Origin: Pseudomonas sp. FP2196
Lineage (GTDB): Bacteria > Pseudomonadota > Gammaproteobacteria > Pseudomonadales > Pseudomonadaceae
Length of the DNA stretch: 64,000 bases
NCBI RefSeq assembly: GCF_030687715.1
Contig: NZ_CP117445.1
Location: 1,856,501 to 1,920,500, forward strand
Reading direction: 5' to 3'
Each line of letters opens with the position of its first letter. Position 1 is the first letter of the stretch. A program made the position numbers and the translations under genes. Shown here one piece after another: positions 42,380 to 51,371 of the stretch. The notes beneath the pieces were generated by a model. That model searched no databases. It was not told the origin of the DNA and saw only the letters and a program-made list of their open reading frames with translations.

Positions 42380-44464
42380 TTACTTCTTGGCCACCTGATT
42401 GCTCAGTTTCAGGTAATCCAGCAGAACGCGCCCGGTTTCGCTCAGGTAGGCATCGTCTTCCGGTTTGACCTTGTCCTGCTCGGCTGCCGCGAGGGCGTCT
42501 TCGTCTTCTTTCTTCAGCTCTTTGAGCGGTTCTTCGCCCTTGGCCTTGCGACGGAGGTTCTCCATCACCAGTTGCTTGGCGTCGATGCTGGTGTGCTGGG
42601 CACGACGATCCGCTTCATTGAGGCTGACGGTTTTTTCTTCCATCAGCTTCTGCGCCAGCGCCAGCTTGTCACGAATGAACACGAACTCGGCATCCTTGGC
42701 AGTGCGAGTGTCATGCTCGGACTTGAGCTGAGCCAGGAACGGCTTGAACGGATCGGCTGCCGGTTTGATCGCGGCCTTGATGGTGTCCCACGGCATGGCT
42801 TCCGGCAGGGCACTCTCGCCGATTTCCTTGGTGTCGATCAGTGACGGATAGTCGATGTCGGGCAACACGCCCTGATGCTGGGTGCTCTGACCGGAAACCC
42901 GGTAGAACTTGGCCAGGGTCAGTTTCAGTTCGCCATGGTTCAGCGGCTGAATGGTCTGCACGGTGCCTTTGCCGAACGTCTGGCCACCGATGATCAGCGC
43001 GCGGTGATAGTCCTGCATGGCGCCGGCGAAGATCTCCGAAGCCGAGGCGGACAGGCGGTTGACCAGCAGCGCCATCGGGCCTTTGTAGAACGCACCCGGG
43101 TTTTCATCTTCCAGCACGTCGACGCGGCCATCGGCGTTACGCACAAGTACGGTCGGGCCTTTGTCGATGAACAGGCTGGTCAGTTCGGTGGCTTCCTGCA
43201 GGGAACCGCCGCCGTTGTTGCGCAGGTCGATGACCACGCCGTCGACTTTGTCTTTCTGCAACTCGGTCAGCAGTTTCTTGACGTCGCGAGTGGTGCTCTT
43301 GTAGTCCGGATCTCCGGCACGGAAAGCCTTGAAGTCGAGGTAGAAAGCCGGGATCTCGATGACGCCCAGTTTGTAGTCCTTGCCGTCCTGTTTCAGGTTC
43401 AGCACGGATTTTTTCACGGCCTGGTCTTCAAGCTTCACCGCTTCACGGGTAATCGGCACGATCTTGGTGGTCTGGTCGTTTGGTGCATTGCTGGCCGGAA
43501 TCACTTCCAGGCGCACCACGGTGCCTTTCGGGCCACGGATCAGCTTGACCACTTCGTCCAGACGCCAGCCGACCACATCGACCATCTCTTTGTTGCCTTG
43601 GGCAACACCGATGATCTTGTCGGCAGGGGCGACCTGTTTGGTCTTGTCGGCAGGACCGGCAGGCACCAGACGCACGACTTTCACCTGATCGTTGTCGCTC
43701 TGCAACACGGCGCCGATGCCCTCGAGGGACAGGCTCATGTTGATGTCGAAGTTTTCCGCATTATCCGGCGACAGATAGTTGGTGTGCGGATCGTAGGACA
43801 TGGCGAAGGTGTTGATGTACGCCTGGAAGATATCTTCCGGACGGGTCTGATCCAGGCGAGACAATTGGTTCTTGTAGCGCTTGGTCAGGGTTTCCTGGAT
43901 CTGCTTCGGCTCTTTGCCGGCGATCTTCATCCGCAGCACTTCGTCCTTGACGCGTTTGCGCCACAGGTCGTCAAGATCGGCGGTGGATTTGAGCCAAGGG
44001 GCGTCCTTGCGATCGATCAGCAAGGTTTCCTTGGTGGTGAAGTCCATCTTGTCGACGCCTTTGTTCAGCTCGGCAAGGGCGAAGTCCAGACGCGCCTTGA
44101 CGCGATCCAGATAGCGCTTGTAGATGGTGAACCCGGCGTTGAGGTCGCCGCTTTTGAGGAAGTCGTCGAACTGGGTCTTCCACTTGTCGAATTCGGCGAT
44201 GTCGCTGGCCATGAAATAGCTGCGCGACGGATCCAGCAGCTTGAGATAGCTGTCGTAGATGATCACCGAGCGCGCATCGTCGAGCGGCGGCTTGCTGTAG
44301 TGGTGACGCTTGAGCAACTCGACGACGTTCAGGCTGGCGATGACTTCATCGCGATCAGGCTGCAATTTGTCCCAGCTGTTGGCTGCGAATGTATTGCCCG
44401 ACACCGGCAACAGGCCGATGCCGATGAAAAGAGCGAGGGCGGTGCTGGGGAGCAAATGCTTCAT
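42380..44464 (-). CDS. prc: Carboxy-terminal (tail-specific) protease Prc
   Basis: Periplasmic serine protease that trims C-termini of envelope proteins and degrades cell-wall hydrolases with lipoprotein adaptors. About 694 residues with a signal peptide (LALFIGIGLLPVSGNTFA). A PDZ domain lies near 235-320 (SLEGIGAVLQ, VVGWRLDEVVKLIRGPKG). The catalytic serine is in NRLSASASEIFAGAM and the lysine in QTFGKGTVQ. The ATG at 44464 gives a standard signal peptide. An upstream ATG at 44497 would add eleven residues. Length and C-terminal domain match Pseudomonas Prc. Confidence 0.94.
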   Translation of the reverse strand: MKHLLPSTALALFIGIGLLPVSGNTFAANSWDKLQPDRDEVIASLNVVELLKRHHYSKPPLDDARSVIIYDSYLKLLDPSRSYFMASDIAEFDKWKTQFDDFLKSGDLNAGFTIYKRYLDRVKARLDFALAELNKGVDKMDFTTKETLLIDRKDAPWLKSTADLDDLWRKRVKDEVLRMKIAGKEPKQIQETLTKRYKNQLSRLDQTRPEDIFQAYINTFAMSYDPHTNYLSPDNAENFDINMSLSLEGIGAVLQSDNDQVKVVRLVPAGPADKTKQVAPADKIIGVAQGNKEMVDVVGWRLDEVVKLIRGPKGTVVRLEVIPASNAPNDQTTKIVPITREAVKLEDQAVKKSVLNLKQDGKDYKLGVIEIPAFYLDFKAFRAGDPDYKSTTRDVKKLLTELQKDKVDGVVIDLRNNGGGSLQEATELTSLFIDKGPTVLVRNADGRVDVLEDENPGAFYKGPMALLVNRLSASASEIFAGAMQDYHRALIIGGQTFGKGTVQTIQPLNHGELKLTLAKFYRVSGQSTQHQGVLPDIDYPSLIDTKEIGESALPEAMPWDTIKAAIKPAADPFKPFLAQLKSEHDTRTAKDAEFVFIRDKLALAQKLMEEKTVSLNEADRRAQHTSIDAKQLVMENLRRKAKGEEPLKELKKEDEDALAAAEQDKVKPEDDAYLSETGRVLLDYLKLSNQVAKK

Positions 44465-44550
44465 GCTGATTCGACGCGGGGACAATTGATAACGCATATT
44501 AGGCCGTCTTTGAAGTCGCCGGTTCTACGAGAGCCGGTCGCATAATGCAA

Positions 44551-44575
44551 AAAGCCCGGCGCTACAGCTTCGGGC
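44551..44575 (-). terminator. Terminator-like hairpin between divergent prc and oxidoreductase genes
   Basis: On the minus strand AGCCCG pairs with CGGGCT around a loop of about 12 bases and is followed by TTTTTG. It lies upstream of prc, where it could stop antisense transcription out of the oxidoreductase region or act as a prc leader attenuator. Confidence 0.5.
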
Positions 44576-44602
44576 TCAGTCCAGACTCACTATGGAGGCA
44601 CT

Positions 44603-45565
44603 GTGAAGGCATTGCAAGGCGTGGAAGGTCAAGTGGCATGGGTTGAAGAGCCGAGTCCTACGTGTGATGTAGGACAAGTCCGCATTCGAGTGGCGGCAGC
44701 CGGCCTCAATCGCGCCGATTTATTACAGAAAGCAGGGCTTTATCCGCCGCCCCCAGGAGCCAGCCAAGTGCTCGGTCTTGAGTGCTCCGGGGTGATCAGC
44801 GAGGTCGGTGCGGGCAGTTCGTGGCAAGCCGGCGACCGGGTCTGCGCCCTGCTGGCCGGGGGTGGCATGGCTGAAGAGGTGGTCGTCGACGGGCGGCACG
44901 TGCTGCCGGTTCCCGAAGGCGTGTCGTTGATCGAGGCGGCGGCATTACCCGAGGTTTATGCAACGGTCTGGCTGAATGTGTTTCAGCTTGCGGCGCTCAA
45001 ACCGGGTGAGAAAGTTCTCTTGCATGCGGGGGCAAGTGGAATCGGTTCAGCCGCTATTCAGCTGTGCAAGGCGTTCGGCAATCCATGTTGGGTCAGCGTC
45101 GGCTCGACCGAGCGTTTGGCTTACTGTGAAGCATTGGGCGCTCAGGGCGGCGTAGTGCGTACGGATGATCTGGAAAGCCTGCGCGACTTCGGCCCGTTCG
45201 ATGTGATTCTCGATCCGGTCGGCGGTAACTACTCGGCGCTCAATCTCAAGCTCATGGCGCTGGATGGGCGCTGGGTGTTGATCGGTTTGATGGGCGGCCG
45301 TGAGGCGAAACTGGATCTGGCACAGGTGTTGGCCAAGCGTGTGCAACTGCTGGGCTCGACGTTGCGCAGCCGTGACGATCAGTTCAAGACGGATTTGTTC
45401 AGCGACTTGAGCCAGCATGTCTGGCCGCTGTTTGCCGAAGGGCGGTTGAGTCCGCAGTTGGCCAAGGCTTTCCCGGTGAAAGACGCCGAGGCGGCGTTTG
45501 CCGAGCTGGCGAGCAATACCGTTGCCGGGAAACTGGTGTTGGTGATTGACGAAAGTTTGAGCTGA
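44603..45565 (+). CDS. Zinc-independent NAD(P)H quinone oxidoreductase (PIG3 type)
   Basis: 320-residue medium-chain dehydrogenase/reductase. The GroES-like N-terminal domain has AAAGLNRADLLQKAGLYPPP, a hallmark of the PIG3 branch. The Rossmann domain has HAGASGIGSAAIQLCKAFGN. It lacks the zinc ligands of alcohol dehydrogenases. PIG3-type enzymes reduce ortho-quinones with NADPH. It is transcribed divergently from prc and is monocistronic, ending just before a REP pair. Confidence 0.92.
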   Translation: MKALQGVEGQVAWVEEPSPTCDVGQVRIRVAAAGLNRADLLQKAGLYPPPPGASQVLGLECSGVISEVGAGSSWQAGDRVCALLAGGGMAEEVVVDGRHVLPVPEGVSLIEAAALPEVYATVWLNVFQLAALKPGEKVLLHAGASGIGSAAIQLCKAFGNPCWVSVGSTERLAYCEALGAQGGVVRTDDLESLRDFGPFDVILDPVGGNYSALNLKLMALDGRWVLIGLMGGREAKLDLAQVLAKRVQLLGSTLRSRDDQFKTDLFSDLSQHVWPLFAEGRLSPQLAKAFPVKDAEAAFAELASNTVAGKLVLVIDESLS

Positions 45566-45580
45566 AAGAAAGGCCAGATC

Positions 45581-45657
45581 AAAAGATCGCAGCCTTCGGC
45601 AGCTCCTACAGTGGAATGTGTACACCCTGTAGGAGCTGCCGAAGGCTGCGATCTTTT
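45581..45657. repeat. REP-type inverted pair, family A, near-perfect
   Basis: AAAAGATCGCAGCCTTCGGC and GCCGAAGGCTGCGATCTTTT are perfect inverse complements, with AGCTCCTAC/GTAGGAGCT continuing inward. It lies between convergent genes and may terminate both. Confidence 0.9.
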
Positions 45658-45661
45658 GCTT

Positions 45662-46315
45662 TTATTTCCAGAGATGGATCGGCCAGCCAGCCTTTTCAGC
45701 GTGCTCAAGCAATACCGGATCCGGATTAACCACGTGCGGGAAATCCACCTTCAGCAGCAACGGCAAATCGTTGCGTGAGTCGGAATAGAAACTCGCGCCC
45801 TCCAGATTCTCTTCTTCAGCATCCAGCCATTCCAGCAGCCGGGTGATCTTGCCTTCGCGGTAGGTCAGGGTGCCAACGGTGTGGCCGCTGTAAACGCCAT
45901 GGGCGACTTCCAGTTCAATGCCCAGAACCTCGTCGATGCCCAACCGATCAGCAATCGGTTTGACCAGGTGGGTGCCCGATGCCGAGATCACCAGAATCCG
46001 GTCGCCGGCCTTGCGGTGTGCGGCGATGGCTTTGGTCGCGTCGCTGAAGATGATCGGTTCGATGAAGTCTTCAACCCACGGGCCGACCAAGTGCTCGACT
46101 TCTTCCGGGGTACGGCCGATCAGTGGTTCGAGGCTGAAGTCCATGTAGTCTTCCATGCGCAATTTGCCATGGCTGTAGGCATCCATCAGCTCGTTGTTTT
46201 TGCGCATGTACGATTCGGGATCGACCCAGCCCAAACGGCCCATCTGCTCGCTCCAGAGGGTGGCGCAGTCGCCATGGATGAGGGTTTCGTCCAGATCAAA
46301 AATTGCCAGGGCCAT
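45662..46315 (-). CDS. HAD-superfamily (SerB/IB-type) phosphatase
   Basis: 217 residues. The nucleophile motif is IFDLDETLIHGDC, motif II is ILVISASGTH, and motif IV is YSDSRNDLPLL. This is the HAD-IB group that includes phosphoserine phosphatase-like and CicA-type enzymes. It closes the ABC/phosphodiesterase operon on the minus strand, 34 bp after the ATPase gene. A natural reading is that it removes phosphate from the molecule released by the phosphodiesterase. The family is broad, and an unrelated housekeeping role is possible. Confidence 0.88.
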   Translation of the reverse strand: MALAIFDLDETLIHGDCATLWSEQMGRLGWVDPESYMRKNNELMDAYSHGKLRMEDYMDFSLEPLIGRTPEEVEHLVGPWVEDFIEPIIFSDATKAIAAHRKAGDRILVISASGTHLVKPIADRLGIDEVLGIELEVAHGVYSGHTVGTLTYREGKITRLLEWLDAEEENLEGASFYSDSRNDLPLLLKVDFPHVVNPDPVLLEHAEKAGWPIHLWK

Positions 46316-46349
46316 CAGTGCAGTTCTCTCTTCAACGTCAGCAAAGTCA

Positions 46350-47339
46350 TCAGGCTACCTCACACAGGGCCGTCGGATCGATGGAAAGTGCCAGACGCTG
46401 GCCGTCGGGGTGCAGATCGGCGGCCGAACGGTTAAGCACATCCACCACCAACTCTACGCCGCGCGCTTCGACGCGATAGCGGATGACGTTGCCGAGCAGG
46501 CTGTGGCTGCGGATCTGTGCGTCGAGTTCGCCAATCAGGCTCAGTTCGATGGCTTCCGGGCGAATGGCGATGCGGTGGTTGATCGGGCGCTGCAACAGCT
46601 TCGACGCGTCGTCGGCATCGAGCAGGTTGTAATTGCCGATGAAACCGGCGGCGAACACATCGACAGGCGCGGTGTACAGGGTTTCGGCGTCGCCGCTCTG
46701 TACGATTTTTCCCTGATTCATCAGAAAAATCCGGTCAGACATGGTCAGTGCTTCTTCCTGATCGTGGGTGACGAAAATCGTGGTCAGGCCGAGTTCACGC
46801 TGGATCTGACGGATCTGTTCGCGCAGGTGCTTGCGAATCCGTGCGTCGAGGGCCGACAGCGGCTCATCCAGCAGCAACAGGCGCGGACGAGTGACCAGCG
46901 AACGGGCGAGGGCAACGCGCTGACATTGGCCACCGGAAAGCTGATGCGGATAGCGACTGGCGAAGTCGTTCAGTTCAACCAGTTTCAACACTTCGGCAAC
47001 GCGTTTATGGCTGTCGTCGGCATTGACTTTTTGCATGCGCAAACCGAAGGCGACGTTCTGTTCCACGGTCATGTTGGGAAACAGCGCGTAGCTTTGGAAC
47101 ACCATGCCGATGCCACGTTTCTGCGGGCTCAGCGGCACGATGTCGACGCCATCGAGCAGGATCTTGCCACCATCGACCGGCGTCAGCCCGGCGATGCAAC
47201 GCAGCAGGGTGGATTTGCCGCAACCGGACGGGCCGAGCAGGGTGACGAATTCGCCCTTGTTGATTTCGCAGTCGATGTCGCTGAACACCGTGGTGCCAGC
47301 GTAGTTTTTTTGGAGATGTTGGACGCTGACATAGCTCAT
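46350..47339 (-). CDS. ABC importer ATPase (Fe3+/AEP/polyamine type)
   Basis: 329 residues with Walker A GPSGCGKSTLLR, signature LSGGQCQRVALARSL, Walker B LLLLDEPLSALD and the H-loop FVTHDQEEALTMSD. A C-terminal TOBE-type regulatory domain follows from about 250. This is the CUT1/PotA-like class that pairs with two different permease subunits. It overlaps the preceding permease by 4 bp. The substrate is set by the binding protein (49952) and cannot be decided here. The mix with a phosphodiesterase points to an organophosphorus compound. Confidence 0.92.
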   Translation of the reverse strand: MSYVSVQHLQKNYAGTTVFSDIDCEINKGEFVTLLGPSGCGKSTLLRCIAGLTPVDGGKILLDGVDIVPLSPQKRGIGMVFQSYALFPNMTVEQNVAFGLRMQKVNADDSHKRVAEVLKLVELNDFASRYPHQLSGGQCQRVALARSLVTRPRLLLLDEPLSALDARIRKHLREQIRQIQRELGLTTIFVTHDQEEALTMSDRIFLMNQGKIVQSGDAETLYTAPVDVFAAGFIGNYNLLDADDASKLLQRPINHRIAIRPEAIELSLIGELDAQIRSHSLLGNVIRYRVEARGVELVVDVLNRSAADLHPDGQRLALSIDPTALCEVA

Positions 47340-48136
47340 TCGCTTTTGTCCTTGTTCAGAATGTTGGCGATCCAGGTCAGGACCAGCACGAATAGGAAGT
47401 AGGAGATGACCAGCGCACTAGTGAAGTGGCCGCTGCTGTTGCGCATGTTGTTCAGATAAACCTGCAGGGTTTCGTAGCGGGTGCCGACGAGGATGTTGGC
47501 GAAGACGAACTCACCGAACAGGAACGAGAACGACAGCAGCAGCGCCACCATCAGGCCTTTGCGCAGGTTCGGCAGCACCACCAGAATGGCTGCCTGAAAG
47601 GTGCTCGCGCCGAGCAGTTGGGCCGCGTCCATCAGGTCGCGCAGATTGATCGCTTGGAGGTTGTTGGTGATCGCCCGGTACATGAACGGCAGCGCCACGG
47701 TGAAGTAGCAACCGATCAGAATCCACGGCGTACCAACCATCGCCATCGGCCCGGAACCGTAGAGCTGCAGCAGGCCAACCGACGACACCACTGGCGGCAC
47801 CGCGAAGGGCAGCAGAATCAGGATGTTCATCAGCGCATCGAGTTTTGGGAAGTGGTAATGCACCACAAATAACAGCGGCAGGATCAGCACCACCGACAGC
47901 ACCAACGCGCCGACGCACACCAGCAATGACTGGCCGAAGGCGTGGAGGAAGCGTGGATCGCTCCACAACTGGATGTACCACTTAAAGGTAAAGCCGCTGG
48001 GCAGGATGGTCGCCGACCAACTGCTGGCGATTGAGTAAATCAGTGTGCCCACAAGCGGTGCCAAGAGGATGGCGAACAGCAGGTAGACCACGACGCGGTG
48101 GTAGAGGCCGGCCGGGCCGGATTCAGCGCGAGACAT
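47336..48136 (-). CDS. ABC importer permease subunit 2
   Basis: 266 residues with six hydrophobic spans. The EAA loop reads LMDAAQLLGASTFQAAILVV, followed by LPNLRKGLMVALLLSFSFLF, as in PotC/PhnV-like permeases. It overlaps the upstream permease by 14 bp and the ATPase by 4 bp. It forms a heterodimer with the product of 48123-48959. Confidence 0.92.
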   Translation of the reverse strand: MSRAESGPAGLYHRVVVYLLFAILLAPLVGTLIYSIASSWSATILPSGFTFKWYIQLWSDPRFLHAFGQSLLVCVGALVLSVVLILPLLFVVHYHFPKLDALMNILILLPFAVPPVVSSVGLLQLYGSGPMAMVGTPWILIGCYFTVALPFMYRAITNNLQAINLRDLMDAAQLLGASTFQAAILVVLPNLRKGLMVALLLSFSFLFGEFVFANILVGTRYETLQVYLNNMRNSSGHFTSALVISYFLFVLVLTWIANILNKDKSE

Positions 48137-48959
48137 GGTAGCTCCTCTTCAACAGCAGTTGATGCACGACGGTCACGATGGTCATCAGCGCCACCAGCAC
48201 CACGGCCAGCGCACTGGCCAGATTCGGATCGAGGGAGATATCGCCGGAGACCATCGCCGCGATGCGGATCGGCAGCACGTTGAAGTTGCCGGTGGTCAGT
48301 GCGTACACCGTAGCGTAGGCGCCGAGGGCGTTGGCCAGCAGGATCACGAACGTGCCGAGCAGGGCAGGGGTCAAGACCGGCAGACCGATGTGCCGCCAGA
48401 ACTGCCAGCCGTTGGCGCCGAGCAATTCGGCGGACTCGCGCCAGTCTTCGCGCAAGGCATCGAAGGCCGGGTAGAGCAGCAGCACGCCGAGGGGAATCTG
48501 GAAAAAGGTGTAAAGGATGATCAACCCGGTTTTCGAGTACAGGTTGAAGTCCTCGATGATCCCGGCCTGCTTCAACATGATGGTGATGCTGCCGTTGAAG
48601 CCGAGCAGGATGATGAACGCGAAGGCCAGAGGCACGCCGGCAAAGTTGCTGGTCATGTTGGCGAAGGCATTCACGAAGTTGCGCAGTTTCGAGTCGACCC
48701 GGCGCAGGGAATACGCACCGAGCACGGCGATGATGATGCCGAACACACTCGACCAGAAACTGATTTCCAGGCTGTACTGGATCGCCTGTCGATAGAACTT
48801 CGAACTGAAGATCTTGCTGAAGTTTTCCAGGCCCCAACCAGACTCTTCCGATTGCAGGCTGTTGATCATCACCCAGATCAGCGGCGCGATTTCAAACACG
48901 ATAAAGAACAGGGCGAAGGGCACCAGGCACAGTGCCGCCAGCCATTTGCCGCGAGTCAT
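48123..48959 (-). CDS. ABC importer permease subunit 1
   Basis: 278 residues with six hydrophobic spans (CLVPFALFFIVFEIAPLIWV at the N-terminus) and the EAA loop REDWRESAELLGANGWQFWR. The start at 48959 (MTRGKWLAAL) lies 5 bp after the phosphodiesterase stop. An alternative ATG at 48986 would overlap that gene by 22 bp. PotB/PhnU-like. It is co-translated with its partner downstream. Confidence 0.9.
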   Translation of the reverse strand: MTRGKWLAALCLVPFALFFIVFEIAPLIWVMINSLQSEESGWGLENFSKIFSSKFYRQAIQYSLEISFWSSVFGIIIAVLGAYSLRRVDSKLRNFVNAFANMTSNFAGVPLAFAFIILLGFNGSITIMLKQAGIIEDFNLYSKTGLIILYTFFQIPLGVLLLYPAFDALREDWRESAELLGANGWQFWRHIGLPVLTPALLGTFVILLANALGAYATVYALTTGNFNVLPIRIAAMVSGDISLDPNLASALAVVLVALMTIVTVVHQLLLKRSYHVSR

Positions 48960-48964
48960 GGCAT

Positions 48965-49771
48965 TCACTTGAGTAGCTCCCGGCACACAGGTTTGTCGTG
49001 AGGCACGCCGAGCAGTTCGCAGACCGTGCCGCAGATTTCCGTCTGCTTCGGTGCAGCGTCTGCGTTGAGGCTGAAGGTGTCGCCGAGGACGAACAGCGGC
49101 ACCTGGCGTTCTTCCGGCAGCAGGCCGTTGTGCGAGCGGTCGTTGTTCATGCCGTGGTCAGCAGTTACCAGGACTTGATAGCCAGCGTCGAGCCAGCCTT
49201 GCAAATAGTCGGCGAGGATGATGTCGGCGAACCGTGCGCTGTTGCGGTATTGCGCAGTATCGAGGCCGTGCTTGTGGCCGGCGTCGTCGATGTTCATCGG
49301 GTGGATCAACAGGAAGTTCGGCGCGTGGCGCAGGCGCAGGTTTTCCGCGTCGGCGAACAGGTGTGAATCCGGGTAGTGATCTTGCCAGTAGAAATGGCCG
49401 TACTGGATTGGCAGTGTCGGATCGTCAGTGTGACGGTCGCGGGCGGCCACGAACGGCGAGCGGTTATACAACTCGCTGACCCAGTGATAGGCGGCAGCGG
49501 CGGTTTTCAGGCCTGCATCGCGGGCGTAGTGATAGATGCTGCGCTGATTGGAGAGGCGCGAGACGTCGTTGTGGACGATGCCGCTGTCGATCGGCGGCAC
49601 GCCGGTGAGGATGCATTCGTAAAGCGGTCGGGACAGGGCGGGCAACTCGCACTCCAGCTTATAGAGTGCGGCGCGTCCTGCGCCAACGTAAGCCTGCAGA
49701 TGCCCCATGGCGTGACGCGCGACTTCGTAATTGAGGCCGTCGAGCACGACAAGGATGACGTTGTGCTTCAT
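48965..49771 (-). CDS. Alkaline-phosphatase-superfamily phosphodiesterase/pyrophosphatase
   Basis: 268 residues, cytoplasmic (no signal peptide). ILVVLDGLNYEVARHAMG supplies the first metal Asp. LSRPLYECILTGVPPIDSG corresponds to the nucleophile region of nucleotide pyrophosphatase/PhnA-like enzymes, although the usual Thr appears as Ser. HPMNIDDAGHKHGLDT and VTADHGMNNDRSHNG carry the remaining metal ligands. It belongs to the NPP/phosphonoacetate-hydrolase branch. Encoded inside an ABC importer operon, it probably splits the imported phosphorus-containing substrate. Confidence 0.87.
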   Translation of the reverse strand: MKHNVILVVLDGLNYEVARHAMGHLQAYVGAGRAALYKLECELPALSRPLYECILTGVPPIDSGIVHNDVSRLSNQRSIYHYARDAGLKTAAAAYHWVSELYNRSPFVAARDRHTDDPTLPIQYGHFYWQDHYPDSHLFADAENLRLRHAPNFLLIHPMNIDDAGHKHGLDTAQYRNSARFADIILADYLQGWLDAGYQVLVTADHGMNNDRSHNGLLPEERQVPLFVLGDTFSLNADAAPKQTEICGTVCELLGVPHDKPVCRELLK

Positions 49772-49821
49772 AGGGGCAAAAACTCCGCGAAACAGGAAAT
49801 TTCAATTTCAACCCGGATCCC

Positions 49822-49913
49822 CTGTGGGAGCGAGCCTGCTCGCGAATGCGCCAGATCATTCAACATTGATGTCGACTGACACAACGCCTTCGCGAGCAGG
49901 CTCGCTCCCACAT
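49822..49913. repeat. REP-type inverted pair, family B, inside the importer operon
   Basis: CCTGTGGGAGCGAGCCTGCT and AGCAGGCTCGCTCCCACA face each other across about 45 bp, between the binding-protein gene and the rest of the operon. BIMEs in this position often uncouple a highly expressed binding-protein mRNA from its distal genes. Confidence 0.88.
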
Positions 49914-49951
49914 TTGGATCTCAACAGATTACGCAGTAGGGATCAGCCGCT

Positions 49952-51019
49952 TTATTTCATCTCGACAATGACTTCTTCGTTCCACTTCTGCGGCAGGCCT
50001 TTGGAGGTTTTCTCCCACGCATCGGCGTCCTTGATCGGCGTGACCTTTTTGTACTGCTCGTTCGGCAGCAGTTTGGCTTTCACGTCTTCCGGCAGTTGCA
50101 GGTGCTCAGCACGGATCGGGCGGGCGTTGCCGCGAGCGAGGTTGGTCTGGCCGGCGTCGCTGAAGATGTATTCGCGGGTCAGCTTGGCGGCGTTCGGGTT
50201 CTTCGCGTATTTGTTGATGATGGTGGTGTAGCCGGAAATCACCGAACCGTCAGACGGGATCAGCACCACGTAGTCATCCGGGTTGGCCATCTTGGCCTTG
50301 TAGCTCAGGCCGTTGAAGTCCCAGACCACGCCGACTTCGATCTCGCCTTTTTCCATGGTGGCGATGGTCGGGTTGGCCATCGACAGACGACCTTGCTTGG
50401 CGATGTCTGCGAACATCAGCAGGGCTGGCTGGATGTTTTTCTCGTCGCCACCGTTTGCCAGCGCAGCGGCGAGGACACCGTTGGCGGCTTGCGCAGCGGT
50501 GCTCACGTCACCGATGGAAACCTTGTATTTGCCGCTCTTGAGGTCAGCCCATTTGGTCGGGACTTCGGAGCCGTGCAGCAGCTTCTTGTTGACGATGAAA
50601 GCGATGGTGCCGGTATAGGCAAGTGCCCAGTTGCCATCCTTGTCCTTGGCCCAGTCCGGTACTTGATCCCAGGTACTTGGTTTGTACGGTTGCACCACGC
50701 CTTGCTTGACCGCGATCGGGCCGAAGGCAGCACCGACGTCGCCGATGTCGGCGCTGGCATTATCTTTTTCCGCAGCGAACTTGGCGATTTCCTGGGCCGA
50801 GCTCATGTCGGTGTCGATGTGTTTCAGACCGTATTTTTTTGCCAGGTCTTCCCAGGTGCCTTTCCAGTTGGCCCAGTCATCGGGCATGCCGACGCTGTTG
50901 ACGGCGCCTTCCGCTTTCGCAGCGGCTTCGAGGGTTTTCAGATCGGTGTCGGCCGCCATGGCGGCGGTACACATTGCAATGGTCGAGCCTAACAGTGTTG
51001 CCAGGAAAAGCTGTTTCAT
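49952..51019 (-). CDS. Periplasmic substrate-binding protein of the ABC importer
   Basis: 355 residues with a signal peptide (LGSTIAMCTAAMAAD). It is a class II binding protein with EAAAKAEGAVNSVGMPDDWA, typical of the Fe3+/thiamine/2-aminoethylphosphonate group, and VGVVWDFNGLSYKAKM in the second lobe. Promoter-proximal gene of the minus-strand operon. A regulator-type operator lies 46-58 bp upstream. Iron-type tyrosine ligands are not evident, which argues against ferric iron as substrate. Confidence 0.9.
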   Translation of the reverse strand: MKQLFLATLLGSTIAMCTAAMAADTDLKTLEAAAKAEGAVNSVGMPDDWANWKGTWEDLAKKYGLKHIDTDMSSAQEIAKFAAEKDNASADIGDVGAAFGPIAVKQGVVQPYKPSTWDQVPDWAKDKDGNWALAYTGTIAFIVNKKLLHGSEVPTKWADLKSGKYKVSIGDVSTAAQAANGVLAAALANGGDEKNIQPALLMFADIAKQGRLSMANPTIATMEKGEIEVGVVWDFNGLSYKAKMANPDDYVVLIPSDGSVISGYTTIINKYAKNPNAAKLTREYIFSDAGQTNLARGNARPIRAEHLQLPEDVKAKLLPNEQYKKVTPIKDADAWEKTSKGLPQKWNEEVIVEMK

Positions 51020-51371
51020 TCCGAAGCTCCTTGGTCGTGTTCAACGCTGCGATTGCGGTTTGTGTTGGTCTAGGTCAGCAATACCTGAGCCAATTTAAGG
51101 GGGCGGGATGACACTTTCATGTCGGTAGCCTTGCTTCAGGCCTTTTATTTGCCTGGTAATGGCGGCTGCCAGATAAGCGTAGACCATGCTCAAAGCCCCG
51201 GTGGGCAAGGGACTTGGCCGATGTATTGCAAGTCGTTAGGGCGACCGTTGAGCAGGTTTGTCATCTCTCGGTCATCTGCACTGCCTAGGCTTGCAACACT
51301 CGTTAACGGCTTGCAGGTCGTTCGGTTTTTGCCCTGAAACAGTGCTGGTCTAGTCCAGATAGGTAACGTTG
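51020..51371. promoter_or_regulatory. Divergent control region of the ABC cluster with two TGGTCTAG sites
   Basis: This 352-bp interval has no gene. TGGTCTAGTCCA at 51346-51357 is an imperfect palindrome (extended CTGGTCTAGTCCAG) just upstream of the regulator start. TGGTCTAGGTCA at 51066-51077 is a half-matching copy upstream of the binding-protein gene. Both resemble the TGGTCTAGACCA operator of HutC/UTRA regulators such as DasR and NagR. Confidence 0.7.

Noticed and set aside
42875..44545. 556-codon plus-strand frame antiparallel to prc
   Set aside because: Its peptide is the complement of Prc codons, with no recognisable domain and no start signals. Prc motifs on the other strand are decisive.
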